NCBI GenBank assembly: GCA_030674185.1
Contig: JAPXFY010000015.1
Span: 23,070,986-23,134,985, forward strand
DNA: 64,000 bases
Direction: 5' to 3'
From: Monoplex corrugatus
Taxonomy: Eukaryota > Mollusca > Gastropoda > Littorinimorpha > Ranellidae
Shown: piece after piece, positions 48,420 to 61,448 of the stretch
Numbering within the stretch: the first letter of the stretch is position 1
How the letters are laid out: every line of letters begins with the position of its first letter
Position numbers and translations under genes: made by a program
Notes under the pieces: generated by a model
The model's database searches: none
Seen by the model: only the letters and a program-made list of their open reading frames with translations
Told to the model about the DNA's origin: nothing

Positions 48420-51400
48420 TTCTCTAAAAGCGTGTGAATTCCAGCTCAGTTTTGCATTATATTCTTCTATCTGATATTTTTTGGTAAGGTATCTACTAAA
48501 AGAAATGGTATTTGGTAGCTTTTTTCGAGTTTACTTTTGTAAATATACATTTCACCAAAGTCAAAGATGATTATTAAATCAAATATTGGATCTGTGTGCA
48601 TGTTTTCGTCGGCACCAAATAAAATAAAGTTTTCAGTTAATCTTATGTTTGCACAAGTCGCGCAGATTGACCTCAATACTTCTATCCTTTCCCAGAATCT
48701 GTTGACATATGAACACTTCCAAAATATGTGATCAATGCTGTCTTTCGCTTCCAAGAAAAAAATCGCAGCAAAAGCTATTTACGAGTCCCATTTCTTTTAA
48801 AATGATATTAGTTCGTAGAATTTTATTCACAATGCGTATTTGAAACCATTTTAGTTTACGTTCTTGTATTTTTCCATGGGATATTTGTTCCCAGTTTTTC
48901 TAACCGTTTAGAGCAGGAATTTGGAAGTGTGTCATCTGTTGTCAAAATGTCATAGTAGGCCTATAACCATGCTCCTTTTGGTATTGAGTGAATTGTTTTC
49001 AGAGCAGCGGGGATATCACGTGCTCACCCACTTGGTATGCTCATTTTTGTTTCTTTTATGCATTTGTTAATTGATGCTCTGCATCCGTTATAAAAAAAAA
49101 AAAAAGAAATTTCATATTCATATTGTATTTTCTATTAAAGTCATCATTTTTTATAAATGATCCATTGACGTTTAAAAATATGCAATGCAATAAATCCCTC
49201 TTTCAATCCAATCAATAGATTTTATTACATCGTTTCCGATTTTAATTTTTTCAGTAAATAAAATCGGTTCTAAAAGTAAATCTGTCAGTGACATTAATTT
49301 CATACTTCCGCAGAAATTGTTGTATGCTTTAAAAATGTGTTTCCAGAATACATTATCTTTAGCTTGGTGTACTCCATAACTAGAACCATATTTCCTATTT
49401 AATTTAGAAAAAGACAGACTTCACTAGAAATATTTTTCCATTTGTGTTCTGTCATCTTAAACTTTCTCAACCTGACAGTTTTAAGGCTGTAATAAATTTC
49501 TTAACATCTGGTATATTTAATCCTCCATTTGTTTGCTTTTTTGAGTTGTTTTTCTTTTTATTTTGTCACGTTTGCCTTGCCAGATAAAAGAAAAACACAT
49601 ACTCTGAAGATTTTTTACAAATTCATCAGGGGGATCAGGGAGCAAAATCCACAGGTGAATTAGTTTGGATAAGATAAGAGAGTTTAATACCGCAATCCTT
49701 CCAAGAAGTGTCATACTTCTTTTCACCCAGATGTTAAACAGAGCTCTCGCTGCCGACATTTTTTCTGAATAATATTTCTTCACATCTGTTTACATCATTT
49801 GTAAACCAAACACTTAATATTTTGAATCTTTTGGGATTCCAGTGTATGTTTAGATGCTGCATATATCTAATATTTGATCCCTTTTCATTTCCTAACCAGA
49901 CTGCGTGCGTTTTGTCAGCATTCATAAAAGGCCCTGAAACGCTTCCGAATTTTAAAACAAAGTGTATAGATTTCTTGAAAGATAGTTTATCTCCATTATT
50001 GATCAGCAAACAGATATTTTATGTTCTTCACTATTTACCACAATGCCTTTCACAAAAGTGTCTTCTCTTATCATGATTGCCAATATGTCCACACATAATA
50101 CAAAACAAATAAAGAGAAAGGGGGTCACCTTGTCTACAGTCTCTTTCTATAGAGAACCAATTTGTAGTTTGACCGTTAATGACAACTGTTGATTTTATGT
50201 TTTTGTAAAACGTTTCTACCCATTTACAAATATTTTTACCAAATCAATATGCCTTTAGAACTTTGAATAGAAATTGCCAATCCAAGGAATCAAAAGCTTT
50301 TTCAAAGTCTAGGCAAAGTAAGAGTCCGGGTAGTTTTTTCGTGTTTAAGGAACTAATCAAATCGTAAATTAACCTTATATTGTCTCTGATGTATCTGTTT
50401 GCAATAAAGCCTGTTTGATCTTCACAAATTAAGTTTGGAAGTATCGTCTTGATTCTATTGGCTATGCATGTAGCCCCAATCTTGTATAATTACATTATGA
50501 AGTGAGAAAGACCTCCGGTTCTTTGTATACTCGCTTGGTTTATCAGGTTTGGGGATGCAAGTTAAAAGTCATTCTTGTTGGGATGCTGAAAGTTCCCCGT
50601 CTTTAAATGACTGGTTTACGGCTCTCACAACAAACGGATCTAGCTTTCTCCTCAAGAATCTGTTAAATTCTGCCCCCAATCCATCCGTTCCTGGGCTCTT
50701 TCCATTTTTCATGGTTTTTAATGCAAATCTCGCTACCTCCAGATTTATTTGTCATTCCAAGGAATTTCTATCTTCGTTGGATAACTTTGGGTGTTCTTTT
50801 TATTAAATCTTTTATTTCACATGCTTCTAGATTTCTCCTTGTATGTAGTTTTTTTTTTATAGAATGTATGTAGCTTATCTCTGGTTTATTTTTTTAGGTT
50901 CATCAATTAGAGCTCCATTTTGGTCAATAAGCTTGATCACATTTTTATTCAAGCTTGATCATACTTTTATTTGTAAAATGTCATTTTTCTAAGTTACAGA
51001 AACATTTCGTTATTTTTTCTCCTTCAGCAACCCATTTTGCTCTTAATCTGAGTATAATTGCTTGTATTTTCTTTTCTCTTGTTCTTTTTTCTTTCTTTAG
51101 CGTTATGTTTGTTTCAGTCCTATTTTCTTTTATTTCCAGTTGTTCCAGTTGTTCCCTAATCAGTCTGTGTTCCCTTTTTGTTGCTTTCTTTTTCTCATTG
51201 TCGCATAAGCTATAGTTTTAGATATTATTTTCATGAGTAAAAAAATCAATGAACAACTTATCTGGGACATTGAGATTGATTTCCATCAAGGAAACATTAT
51301 CAAGCGTATATGTATCGTAATGTATCGTAATGTTCGGTAGAATATTCTAATATAACTTCATTAATCTGATTGTTTATTTCTTCTACATATTGTTTTCCTT

Positions 51401-52370
51401 TCAAAAAGGAGCAGTTGAACTTCCAGAATGTGTTACGTTTTATATCTTTGCCAGAGTTTAGTTTCAGAGTTAACATTGAGTGTTCAGATCCATACCCAGG
51501 TATAATATCTGTGTCTTCAAAGTTCAACATGAGATTTTCAGACAGAAGGAAAAAGTCTAGTGTGCTTTGCTTTACAGGTGACGTCTTTCGCCAAGTAAAA
51601 CGTTTAACTTGGGGATTTTGTTCTCTCCATACATTCGTTAAGTTTAGTTCTAGCATCATATTTTCAACTGCCTCTTTCGCTTTTGGGTTGTTAATATTGA
51701 TATACGTATCATAATAATCTAAATATGGATCGAGGACGACGTTCCAGTCACCTACAAAGACAAGATTTTGAATGAGAATGAGAAAGGGATTTTTTTTTAC
51801 TCTTTCATAGAACAAAGGACTATCTTTGTTTGGGCCATAAATATTTATCAAGACAATATCTTTCTCCATTATTCTCAAAGATATGATAATAAAGTAGCCA
51901 TTATCGTCTTTTTCTGCTTTGTTTACCTTAAATTCAAAGTTATTATTAAGCAATATCGCCACTCCCCTTGCATTAAACTTGTACGATGCAAAGAAACATT
52001 TATAATCCCATTCTGGTGAGACATATTTTTCTAACTTTATATTGAAATGAGTGTCCTGCAGACAGTATATACTGTATGATTTCTTCTTAAGAAAATGAAA
52101 GACATCTCTTGGCTTTTGAAGATGACCAAAGTCCCTGACAATTTTTCTCTTCTTTTCTTCTTCTGTTGCGTGGCCACAATCAACACGCTGATTATTTTGC
52201 CACAGAATAGGGGGTTTCCACGAACCGACTGCCTGACAAAAAAACAAAAACAAAAACAAAAACAAATCACATTTGCTCCTCACATTTACACATTCCCTGC
52301 CCACTAACTGGATCAGAGAGGACGAGAAGTGATGGACAGGCAACCTAGTGACGGCCCCCGGCATCCCCTA
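48420..52370 (-). mobile_element. L1/Tx1-like LINE, about 4 kb, inactive
   Basis: Reading right to left: endonuclease (FHFLKKKSYSIYCLQDTHF, ARGVAILLNNNFEF, INIYGPNKDSP, FVGDWNVVLD, FTWRKTSPVKQSTLDFFLLS, GYGSEHSMLTL) down to 51300; reverse transcriptase motif KSPGTDGLGAEFN (about 50710-50670), LDFEKAFDSLDW (about 50320-50280), QGDPLSLYLF (about 50130-50100), LFAD followed by Q-stop where FADD should be (about 50010), SVSGPFMNADKTHAVWLG (49930-49880), LGRIAVLNSLILSKLIHLWI (about 49700-49650); C-terminal DSIDHIFWKCSYVNRFW (about 48740). Several frameshifts; the catalytic Asp pair is destroyed. Confidence 0.88.
51300..52364 (-). pseudogene. LINE APE-type endonuclease domain, longest open part
   Basis: 354 codons. 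The first about 85 residues look like flanking translation; endonuclease homology begins near FHFLKKKSYSIYCLQDTHF. Active-site variants are visible: LQDTH instead of the usual LQETH, and SEH instead of SDH at the C-terminal motif, so activity is doubtful. GDWN replaces the common GDFN. Ends at 51300; the reverse transcriptase continues in other frames. Confidence 0.82.
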
Positions 52371-52429
52371 CCCCCCGCCGCAGCGGCCCTCCTACCAGCA
52401 CACCCCCTATCCACTACCTACCTAACCTA

Positions 52430-52920
52430 GCACTCTCACATTATACAGGACAGTTTGGGTTTGTGTTGTTTGAGCTTACTCCTGAAGTTTCGCAGCAACG
52501 AGACTGTCAAGAGTGTCAGCATTGAGGTGGGAGGTGACTGTTTTTGAAACTGTCGGGGGAGCCTGCCTCTACAATGTGTGCTGGGAGTTCATCCCACTCA
52601 CAGATGGCACGGGGGAAGAATGAGAATAGCCTGTATTGCTGTTTCTGGTCTACAAGGCGTTTGAACTGTTGATCATGTGATCTTCTGTCTCTTACTACTG
52701 TTTTTTCCAGGACACTTTTGTTGACCTGCACCAGGTCATTGTGACTCTTGACGCTTGGCGTCGCTTCTGGAGAGACGGCCACTTGAGCTTTTCAAGCATT
52801 TCTGTTACACTTGCACGCCGATGGTAACGATTCAGGAGGAATCTAGCTGACCTTCTCTGGATGTTTTCCATTTTCTTGATGCAGCCTATCTAGGGAAGAT
52901 ATTGTGATGTTGGTCATTGT
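52430..52920 (-). mobile_element. Fragment of another LINE (Jockey/CR1-type C-terminus)
   Basis: Minus strand encodes ENIQRRSARFLLNRYHRRAS, EMLEKLKWPSLQKRR, then after a frameshift RDRRSHDQQFKRLVDQ, FSFFPRAICEWDELPAHIVE, SPDSFKN. This is the typical end of non-LTR retrotransposon ORF2. It lies directly upstream (in transcription sense) of the L1/Tx1-like copy. Confidence 0.8.
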
Positions 52921-53837
52921 AGCAAAGGGTTAAACAATGTCATCAAAACAACCTTGGGTATTGAAATATAGTTCTTTCCCCGACTACATATCGCTAACAA
53001 TGCTTGTCTAGTCATAATCTGAACAGTAAAACAGGAACTCTGCTTTTTAGAGCAGCGCACGCAGTTCATATACATAAAACAACGCGACCATCATAAACAT
53101 CGTAATGACAAATCAACTGCAGTAAGCAAACAATAGTGTTATTACCATTATCAATGGAAGTAGTTGTAATAGCAGTAGCAGTAGTAGTAATGGTGGTGGT
53201 GGTGGTGGAAACATTGTAATGTCTTTCTTTATTACTTTACACAGTCAAGAAACTTTGACCTGTGACAACACAATACTAACGTGGAGGTCCATTAACAATT
53301 GTAAAGACATAAAATATTACTCACATACTCCCATTTGTTCAAACAGCAAAACTATCATCAGGGGCTGGAAACCAAACAGGAGCCAGAGGGGAAGGAATAG
53401 CTGGGTTTTTTTTTAATTTTAAGGGGGGAGGGGGGAGTTGAAAGTCGAGAAAGTGTGCAATATGACCGATTTTGTATTTCCAAATGAGGAACGTCGGTCC
53501 CTCCACCTTCTCATGAGCACACACCATAAACACTCGACTTAACAATAAGAACAGAGAATATCCTCCTCTCCGCAGCGGCTAAAGAAATGAGCCGTTCGTC
53601 GTATGAAAAACGTAATCACAGTCGGGTGTCTGGTGTATTGCTGATATTGTTCCTTCCATTTTCCCTTCTCTACAAACACTATTTACATGTACAAACACGA
53701 GTATGTTTGCCCTAACTCAACACGTCTGCAAACAAACCTCCGCTTCTGTCATGTGCACTACCTGCACATGTCTACTTACCTGCGGGCCTTAAGCGTTTTT
53801 GCGTGTTAACGGTTAGACTACCAGGTGTACAATTTCT
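52921..53837. other. Unique-looking DNA without recognised gene
   Basis: Contains a (TGG)n stretch near 53190-53208. A strong minus-strand donor-like CCCGCAG|GTAAGT lies at about 53780 next to CG-containing sequence; a 5' exon is possible but no linked coding exon is seen. Confidence 0.35.
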
Positions 53838-53883
53838 CACACACGCACCAAACGTGCTTACACGCACACGCACACCAAACGTG

Positions 53884-53947
<64 letters not shown>

Positions 53948-54201
53948 CATATACACATGCACACACACATGCATACACCCACATACGCGCACATACACAC
54001 ACACGCATATGCACACACACACACGCAAGCGCATACACATACGCAGGCAAACACACAAACGCACACATACACACGCACATACACACATGAACATGCTCAT
54101 ATACACGCACACACACAATAACACACACACACGCACACACACACACACGCGCGCGCGCACATACATACAAACACACTCACACACACACACACACACACGC
54201 A

Positions 54202-54268
<67 letters not shown>

Positions 54269-54421
54269 AATCCTCCTTTACAACCTACAACCTGACGGCT
54301 TAGAGTTATTGTTCCATATGAAATAACCAGAGTAACTGGATCATATTCAGTTTTGTAGATTACATAAGTAATACAACTACTTCGCCAGGTATGTAAGTGT
54401 TTGTGTGTATGTGTGTGTACA

Positions 54422-54513
<92 letters not shown>

Positions 54514-54560
54514 TATGTGTGCGCACGTGCGCGTGTATGTATGCATGTGTGTGTGTGTGT
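53838..54560. repeat. Compound CA block followed by an inverted TG block
   Basis: CA-rich 53838-54266 (with GCGC and ATGCA interruptions; perfect near 53887-53944 and 54210-54266), about 130 bp of unique DNA, then TG-rich 54400-54560 (perfect 54427-54508). The two blocks are complementary. Long frames on both strands are repeat translation. Confidence 0.95.
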
Positions 54561-54705
54561 TTTGGCACCTAAAAGGTTCTGGCCTTCATCAGTGGACCAT
54601 CTATCAGCAAACAGCCAACCTCCACCATCACCAAAGTGTCACCCACATGTACCAAAGGATCCTCTTCAACGACTGATGGGGCAAACAATGCGCTGAAAAA
54701 TTAGT

Positions 54706-54762
54706 TGAAAGCATCTATTTTGTGGAAAGCATCTATTTTGTGAAAGCATCTATTTTGTGAGG
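54706..54762. repeat. Short tandem repeat, 3 units of about 18 bp
   Basis: GAAAGCATCTATTTTGTG occurs three times with small length differences, next to the left edge of the long inverted repeat. Confidence 0.85.
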
Positions 54763-54796
54763 TCGCAAACAAAATGCCTTGTTTGGCCACTTTCTG

Positions 54797-55516
54797 ATGT
54801 ATATTCATACACTGTTCGATTCGGTTTTTGTAGCGTTTCAAGCAGAAGATCCCGGAATCTAAACGGTCAACAGAGTGCTTCACAAGCTTGTACACGACAT
54901 TTTCGAATGTTTTTTTAGAACCTCGAACACTAAAAGTTTCAGTTTCAGTTTCTCAAGATGACATCTCCGCGCTCGGAATGAATTCCATATACGTCACAGG
55001 TGACATGTTATGGAGAAGATCCAGAATGATCACAGCGCAAGCCCTAAGCCTGCACATAAGCCCACGAGCTGGCCAGGTCCTGGGGTCCTACCTAGATAGT
55101 TCCATAACCCAGAAGTCGTGGGAAGTGAGGCGGCAGAGACCTCAATTTTTCATGGGGCCAGCACCACGAGAGCGGTGCCCATCCCCTCTCCCTCGCTTCA
55201 AATTCATATTCACATTCTTTTTTTTTTTACCAAGACTTGAAAAAAACAAGAAGGCTGATTTGTCTTTGGGGGATGGGAACTGGGAAATCAACCTATCTCT
55301 CCAATGTTTTTTTTTTACCAAAGCAGCCGGGCAATGCCCTGCTCTTCACGATTTTCCACTGCCGTGGGATCTTTAGCGTGTGCAGCCAAGTTCTATACAT
55401 AGGATTGCAAAACACAATGAAAAAATGGAAAATTGTTTCACGTTTCACTGTAAATAGATTGAATTGTTCCACCATGAACAAAAAGAAAACCAGAAAACAG
55501 CACACACACAGACACA

Positions 55517-55576
<60 letters not shown>

Positions 55577-55876
55577 AACCAAAGAAAATGAGGGACACTG
55601 CGATGTCTTCCTATACTGTTACCAGTGACCGGTAAACAGAACTTACATCCAGACTAGTATGAAATTATAGCAAAATACTGGGAACGCTAATCAGATAAGC
55701 TTAGTACCCCCCAAAAAAAAAAAACAAACAAACAAACAAACAAAAAACAACCAACAACAACAACAAAAAAGTTTAAAAAGTTAGGCACAATTCATGTCTG
55801 GAAATATCTAAGCACTCGCGCTACTGCTCGGGAGGGAGATTTACATATGCATGCATGACCCCCTAAATATTTACAC

Positions 55877-55940
<64 letters not shown>

Positions 55941-56227
55941 CAGACACACACACACACACTCTCTCTCTCATACACACATACACACACATGCACAAACATC
56001 ACGCTCATCAAGTGCCTTGCCGCATGACGTTGGCGATCATGGCCCTCCACACAAATCAATCCTTTGTCGCTGCAAGCTTATCTCCCACCTTCTCTGTCTT
56101 CATCCACTTCACAAGTCCAATATGCACAAACGTTCACAAACAAATAAAAACGAACACGAACTGAGAACACATCGTGACACCCGTGTTTGCACAGGGTTGA
56201 ATGAAAATCTGCAATCCTACTTAATAA
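54797..56227 (+). repeat. Long inverted repeat, left arm
   Basis: Reverse complement of 61035-62535, near-identical outside the microsatellites. Shared anchors include AACGGTCAACAGAGTGCTTC, GAAGATCCAGAATGATCACA, CAGCCGGGCAATGCCCTGCT, TTAGGCACAATTCATGTCTG and CAAGTCCAATATGCACAAAC. Contains (CA)n at 55499-55572 and 55877-55934 and an RTE LINE 3' end. About 55 bp near 55130-55185 is missing from the right arm. Confidence 0.92.
55990..56115 (-). mobile_element. 3' end of an RTE-like LINE (in left arm)
   Basis: Minus strand encodes KWMKTEKVGDKLAATKD, a codon step, then WRAMIANVMRQGT-stop, ending in GATGAGCGTGATG. It is the mirror of the copy at 61140. Confidence 0.75.
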
Positions 56228-56639
56228 TGTTATTTCAAAATGTTACTAAATTAATAAAGCAGACAAGTTACCCTATAATCTAAAACTATATTCTGATTAA
56301 AACCATGCAATAAGAAACAAAGCAAAATAATCTTAAAACCAACTAGACATCTGATTAGAAACATAAAGAACTCACCAAGTCGCTGTATGATGTGTCGTGT
56401 GTGAGCCTGTTATTTACATAGTAGAGACACGTCAGCTCAGAAAGTCGTCAGCAGACAGACGACCAATGGAAACGCGGCAGAGATATCTGCTTCTATTGAC
56501 ACCATTCCTGAACAAACCGTCAAACATGAACTATCGAGACACGCGCTGTCACCTGATCTGACCCCTCTCCCCTCAACCTCTTTTCCCCCTCTTCCTCTGT
56601 GTTCCCCTCTTCACCACTACCCACCCACCCCTCTGGCTC
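56228..56639. other. Non-coding DNA in the inverted-repeat spacer
   Basis: Includes GACCAATGGAAACGCG near 56460 (CCAAT-like with CGs). No gene seen. Confidence 0.35.
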
Positions 56640-56775
56640 TCAGTATGTCTTTCTGTCTGTCTCTCACTCTCCTGTCTCTATCTTTGTCTTTGTCTGTCTG
56701 TCTATCTGTCTCTCTGTGTGTGTCTGTGTGTCTGTGTGTGTGTGTGTCTGTGTCTGTGTGTGTGTGTGTGTGTGT

Positions 56776-56806
<31 letters not shown>

Positions 56807-56807
56807 A
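56640..56807. repeat. (CTGT)n, (TG)n and (CT)n compound microsatellite
   Basis: CTGT-rich 56650-56712, TG-rich 56715-56778, CT 56779-56807. Confidence 0.93.
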
Positions 56808-58047
56808 GATAATAAAACAATACGTGGACTACCGACTCAGTTGGACAATCTCTATAGGGTCACTAACAAATATGAACTGCAGGTCAATACGCAAAAACGT
56901 TACGGTCTTCCAAAAGGGAGTTTTTTTTTCCAATTCATGAAAGATAGCGCTATAGAAATATTAGAGTTTCAGTAGTAAATGCATACAAACGCTTGAATGT
57001 ACTTTAAAAAAAATTGAGCTTCAATTTCACATGCCAAGATCTAAACTATGACAAAAAAGTTATTTTGAGTTATTTTAAGAAACTTGTATAAACGGCTGTA
57101 ATTGTGTTATGTTAACATGACAACAGTCATTGGTGAGTGAGGTGGGCGGGTGAAATACTCATCAGGAGACACTGAATATGCAATGTAAGCTCTAATCAAT
57201 ATATATTAACAGCAACACCACCCCATCCATGCTCTCCTAACTGGTTTTACACCGAAACAATATGAAACAGAAAATAATAATACTTCTAACACACACAACA
57301 GAGACAGAAACGAACGAGACAGGTGTAGGCAACAACCTGCAACAGGGGCAGACGTACTGGAACTCCATTCCTCTGCAGTCAAGTCAACCAAGCCAACACC
57401 TACCAGGTTTTTAATCAATGTTTCTGGGAAAAGAAAACAAACGCTATGACAAGAGAAGCGAAGACGCTTTCTGCACACTCCATTTGGCATAAACGCTACT
57501 ACAAGCCTTAACTGCTGGTGAAATGAATGTGAGAATATCCCCAAAGGCCATGGGAGTTAACTGCTCCCTCCAGACGTGGAAAGAAACCTGAACATAGCAC
57601 TGGACAGTATCGACAGTGATTCCATCCAGTCGTCAACCTTTTTTCCCAACTGCCACTATACCAGGGCAAGAATACTAGTTGAACTGGTGATTTCATTCAC
57701 GAACACAGGGGCTGACCATGCCTACATGTTTTACATGATCTATGGTCTGCACGTGAAACAAATTTTAACGCTGGTGGGATGGCATAGCAGAATTCAGGAA
57801 AGATAAATATAACGCCCACAGCGAGCGTTCACATGTGCACAGGTAAAGTGGTGCAGGACAATTGCACAAAATCATGACAGGCCTACAACTGCACACATAC
57901 GCCTTTTGTGTGCAACTGTACTGTGCAACTACACACATGGAATATACATCCCCCTATGAGGCCTCAAATTGAACTTCTAAAATAAACAGCAATAAAATTG
58001 CGATGATTATAGTACACAGCCATGCAAACGTTTGTGCGTGCATTTTG
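56808..58047. other. Spacer DNA without recognised feature
   Basis: A 112-codon minus-strand frame at 57206-57544 has no recognisable motif. Confidence 0.4.
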
Positions 58048-59400
58048 CATCATTAATTGTCTTGCTGCATGGCGCTGGAATCACGGTCCTTGATACGATC
58101 GAATCTATCTTTTGTCACTGCAAGTATATATGCCACACTTTTGTCCCCACCCACTCTGAAAAAACTATTTTCTCTAGGTGTGTCTGGTGCTATTTTCTCC
58201 TCTAGCTTTCCTGTTGGAACTAGATGCTCAAATTTTCTTGCTTGTACATGTTCCTTAGTTTTCTATATAACGTTCTTTATTTGTTTGCTTCTTTCAAGAC
58301 TGTTTCGTTTGTTTTCTTTGCTGTTCATAGAAATCTCAACAGTCTTCTTAGAAGCCACATTTCAGCTGCCTTGGTTTTGTTCTGACATTGATTGTCGATT
58401 GTCCAGGCTTTGCATCCCTATAATAGTGTTGGTTCTGTATAACAATGAAATGCTCTCGTCCTGCTTTCAGTTGATAGCATTTGTTGGTAAGAACGCTTTT
58501 CATTTTCTTGAATGTTTTACCGTGGTCAGTTCTGCTGAATGTTTCTAATGTGCATCTGCCATCTGATGAGATGACTGTTCCCAGATATTTGAACTTACCA
58601 ACTTGTCCCAGTGTTGTGCCATTTGTTATTATTTTATATGAGGGGATTTCTTGTTTTGTACTGATTACCATGACTTCAATCTTCTTACTGTTTAGCTCCA
58701 GCCCCTTTTTCTGCTTTGTATTATATCCTGAAGCTAACCATTGAAGAACGAGATTATAATGAAATAGTTTTGGAAATTTCAGGCACCTTTGATATTGGTA
58801 TGAATCAATTTTTTGGAAATCAAGATCGAAAATGCTTATAGTGGTGTAAGAACAAACGTAAACATCTCGGCCAATCTTTTCAGCTTTTGTCATTCTTTGT
58901 CATTTAAAGTAATGATGTTCCTTTGTTTTTAACTGCGTCGTTTACAGCCCATTATGCCTCTCTTCTTTGTTCTGGGCCAGCTTCTGCACTGAATACAGGT
59001 GTGTTTTAGGGCCTTGATGTTTCCCTCTATTCTTCATGGCCAGACGCTCTTCGGTCTTTTTGTTTTATGCCTCCTCTTTTGTGTCCAGTAGGACCTCCGG
59101 GTGATGATATCCTGCTCTCTTCTGATGATGTTCTGAATACACCCTATCGTGTTGTTATCATTATAGTGCCATACTCTCTTGAATGAATGAAGCAAAGTTT
59201 GATATGAATAAAAAAAAATATTCAGGGCAATCTTGTATTTCCAATATCCATCTTTCAGTACGCCAAAATTCAACGCCTGTTGGTGGGGGGGGGGGGGGGG
59301 GGGAGGGGGTAAAGAGAAAACCACAGCCTTTAAGTTTTTATAATGTATTAGCCTTTTGCTTCCTGCTTTCAAAACCAAGTTGAAGGCACGAATGCTCCAG
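58048..59400 (-). mobile_element. RTE-like LINE, 3' part, degraded
   Basis: Minus strand encodes GLELNSKKIEVMVISTKQE, ITNGTTLGQVGKFKYLGTVI, SSDGRCTLETFSRTDHGKTF and KKMKSVLTNKCYQLKAGREH (58720-58440), colinear with the LINE at 20655-22800. A decayed C-terminus (LAVTKDRF...AMQQDN-stop-stop) ends near 58048. Upstream to about 59400 is uncertain LINE-like sequence. Confidence 0.78.
59285..59309 (+). repeat. Poly(G) run
   Basis: 19 consecutive G (59285-59303), A, then five G. Potential G-quadruplex on the plus strand. Confidence 0.97.
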
Positions 59401-59537
59401 CCTGCCCTGTCGTCTAATTACACATAAGTAAAAGAAAAAGTAACTGTGAGTTCATAAATTTTGAGCTACGTAACTTAGATGTTGTATTCTTGTCGTTGTT
59501 GTTCTAGCAGTGGTGGTGTATATGCGCGTGCTTGCAC

Positions 59538-59635
59538 AAGTGGTGTGTGTGTGTGTGTGTGTTTTGTGTGTGTGTGGTGTGTGTGTGTGTGTGTTGTGTG
59601 TGTTGTGTGTGTGGTGTGTGCGTGCGTGCGTGAGA
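59538..59635. repeat. Interrupted (TG)n microsatellite
   Basis: TG units with several GG/TT slips and a (GTGC)n end; a short GACA/GA tract follows to 59668. Confidence 0.93.
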
Positions 59636-59669
59636 AAGACAGACAGACAGAGTGAGAGAGAGAGAGGGT

Positions 59670-60077
59670 TTTCCTGTTTTCTTCATATCAACATTGTTCT
59701 GTCCTGAGTGACAGCTAGCAGGAACGGCAAACTTGAAAATTTTTTTGGGGGCATGTCAGACCTCGCTACAAAAAGCAAACTAGGCTGTGTCTGGAGCATC
59801 ATGTCTGACTGCTTTTACGACTGAATGAATACCCCTGCAATTATTTGACAACGCCGTGGTAAAAACAGGGAGCAAAAGGCATAAGGGCTGAAAACTCATC
59901 AATGTCGATGATAAAGCGCCCACAAATTCTCTCCTTTTTTGGCATACCGTGCCAATGACGTGTCTTGTGCTTGCCAAATCTGTAGGTTTGAGAGATAAAT
60001 GGACTGTGGCAAAGAAAATGAAAGAAAAAAGAAAAGAAAAAAGAAAAAAAAACACCCAAGAAATCTTTTACGTGGTA
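59670..60077. other. Spacer DNA without recognised feature
   Basis: An A-rich stretch at 60008-60052 makes T-rich frames on the minus strand. No gene seen. Confidence 0.4.
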
Positions 60078-60208
60078 GAAAAAAAACTGCTCCTGTCCTT
60101 TTACTGATGAAATTGAGTATACAAACTAACAAAATGAATTGCTTGGCTCAAGTGAATATCTAGTTTAATTAAGTCAATAGAGGATGCGCTATAACTCTTT
60201 TGATGTCG
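60078..60208 (-). repeat. Inverted copy of 62530-62655
   Basis: AGAAAAAAAACTGCTCCTGT and CAAGTGAATATCTAGTTTAA recur inverted at the border of the gypsy fragment; the end GAGGATGCGCTATAACTCTT also matches. About 130 bp, over 90% identical by eye. Confidence 0.88.
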
Positions 60209-61034
60209 AGAAACACGAATACTGCAAACGCAAGTCGCACAAGCCTACGTTAAAAATGGTCAAACCATTTTACGAACTTCTTTCTATACAAAATCCAAAA
60301 CAAGTTTGACTGCCCGCGCCCAAGCAAACACAAACCAGAAGAACAAGAAAACCAATGTAAGCGCGTATCCAACAAGACAAAATCTGGTTTGCATGCTTCT
60401 CAAGTCAGTCACTAACCTCGAAGAAGGGTCAGTTGAAATAAAACTTGACCTGAAGCGAAGACAGTCGTAGAATGAACAACAACTTCTAAAGTAATGATAT
60501 TGAATGCGTCTACTGCATTAAGACTCATGATGTACAAAAGGGGGTAAAACTTTACTATGAAAAAAAGATCAAGTTTGATCAACCAGGTTGTGGCCCAAAG
60601 TGATCAGAGAAACTATGCGTATGTTTCATGGGGAAAAGCTTTTTAGAATTTGTAAATTAACTAAACTGGTTTCAATTAAAAATAGTCCATCCAATTAGTG
60701 CTACCGAGTCTTTTTAAATGCAATGGGTAGAGCAACTACGTACGACACATTGTACATGGTGTAATAATACAAGAGACTGTATTGAACATTTCTATGTGGA
60801 AATGGTATTGCATCCATAACTCTTGGAACCTCAAAGAACACTGTATTAGTGAAAAATACCTTAACATTAAACTCTTACAAAACTATGTTTGGTGTTGATC
60901 AAAATGTCAAAAGATAAAAGATTTTATCCTATTATAATGCTTACGCAATAACATCTATAAATGCAAGTGTCATGGACACACCTGGTCCCCAGTGCGATAT
61001 GAGTCATGTCTGCACTCATTCTACGACAGTTGAA
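60209..61034. other. Spacer DNA without recognised feature
   Basis: Unique-looking. A 13-bp inverted match (GTCGTAGAATGA at about 60469 and TCATTCTACGAC at about 61017) brackets about 560 bp, which may be chance. Confidence 0.4.
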
Positions 61035-61291
61035 CTATAAGTAGGATTGTAGATTTTCCTTTAACCCTGTGCAAACACGGGTATGTGTCACGATGTGTTC
61101 TCAGTTCGTGTTCGTTTTTATTTGTTTGTGAACGTTTGTGCATATTGGACTTGTGGAGTGGATGAAGACAGAAAAGGTGGGAGATAAGCTTGCAGCGACA
61201 AAGGATTGATTTGTGTGGAGGGCCATGATCGCCAACGTCATGCGGCAGGGCACTTGATGAGCGTGATGTTTGTGCATGTGTGTGTGTGTGT

Positions 61292-61325
<34 letters not shown>

Positions 61326-61400
61326 TGTGTGTGTGTGTGTGTGTGTCTGAGTGTGTGTGTGTGTGTGTGTGTGTGGCGTGTGTGTGTGTGTGTGTGTGTG

Positions 61401-61448
<48 letters not shown>

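Noticed and set aside
53760..53810. Strong minus-strand donor CCCGCAG|GTAAGT as a 5' exon
   Set aside because: No start codon, no linked downstream exon and no promoter evidence.
54888..55376. 162-codon plus-strand frame
   Set aside because: Lies inside the inverted repeat. Its inverse copy at 62.0-62.4 kb carries a 55-bp deletion and frameshifts, and no motif is recognised.
57206..57544. 112-codon minus-strand frame
   Set aside because: No motif, no splice context, no repeat relationship recognised.
60469..61029. Element bounded by a 13-bp inverted match
   Set aside because: A single short inverted match over 560 bp is close to chance. No flanking duplication seen.
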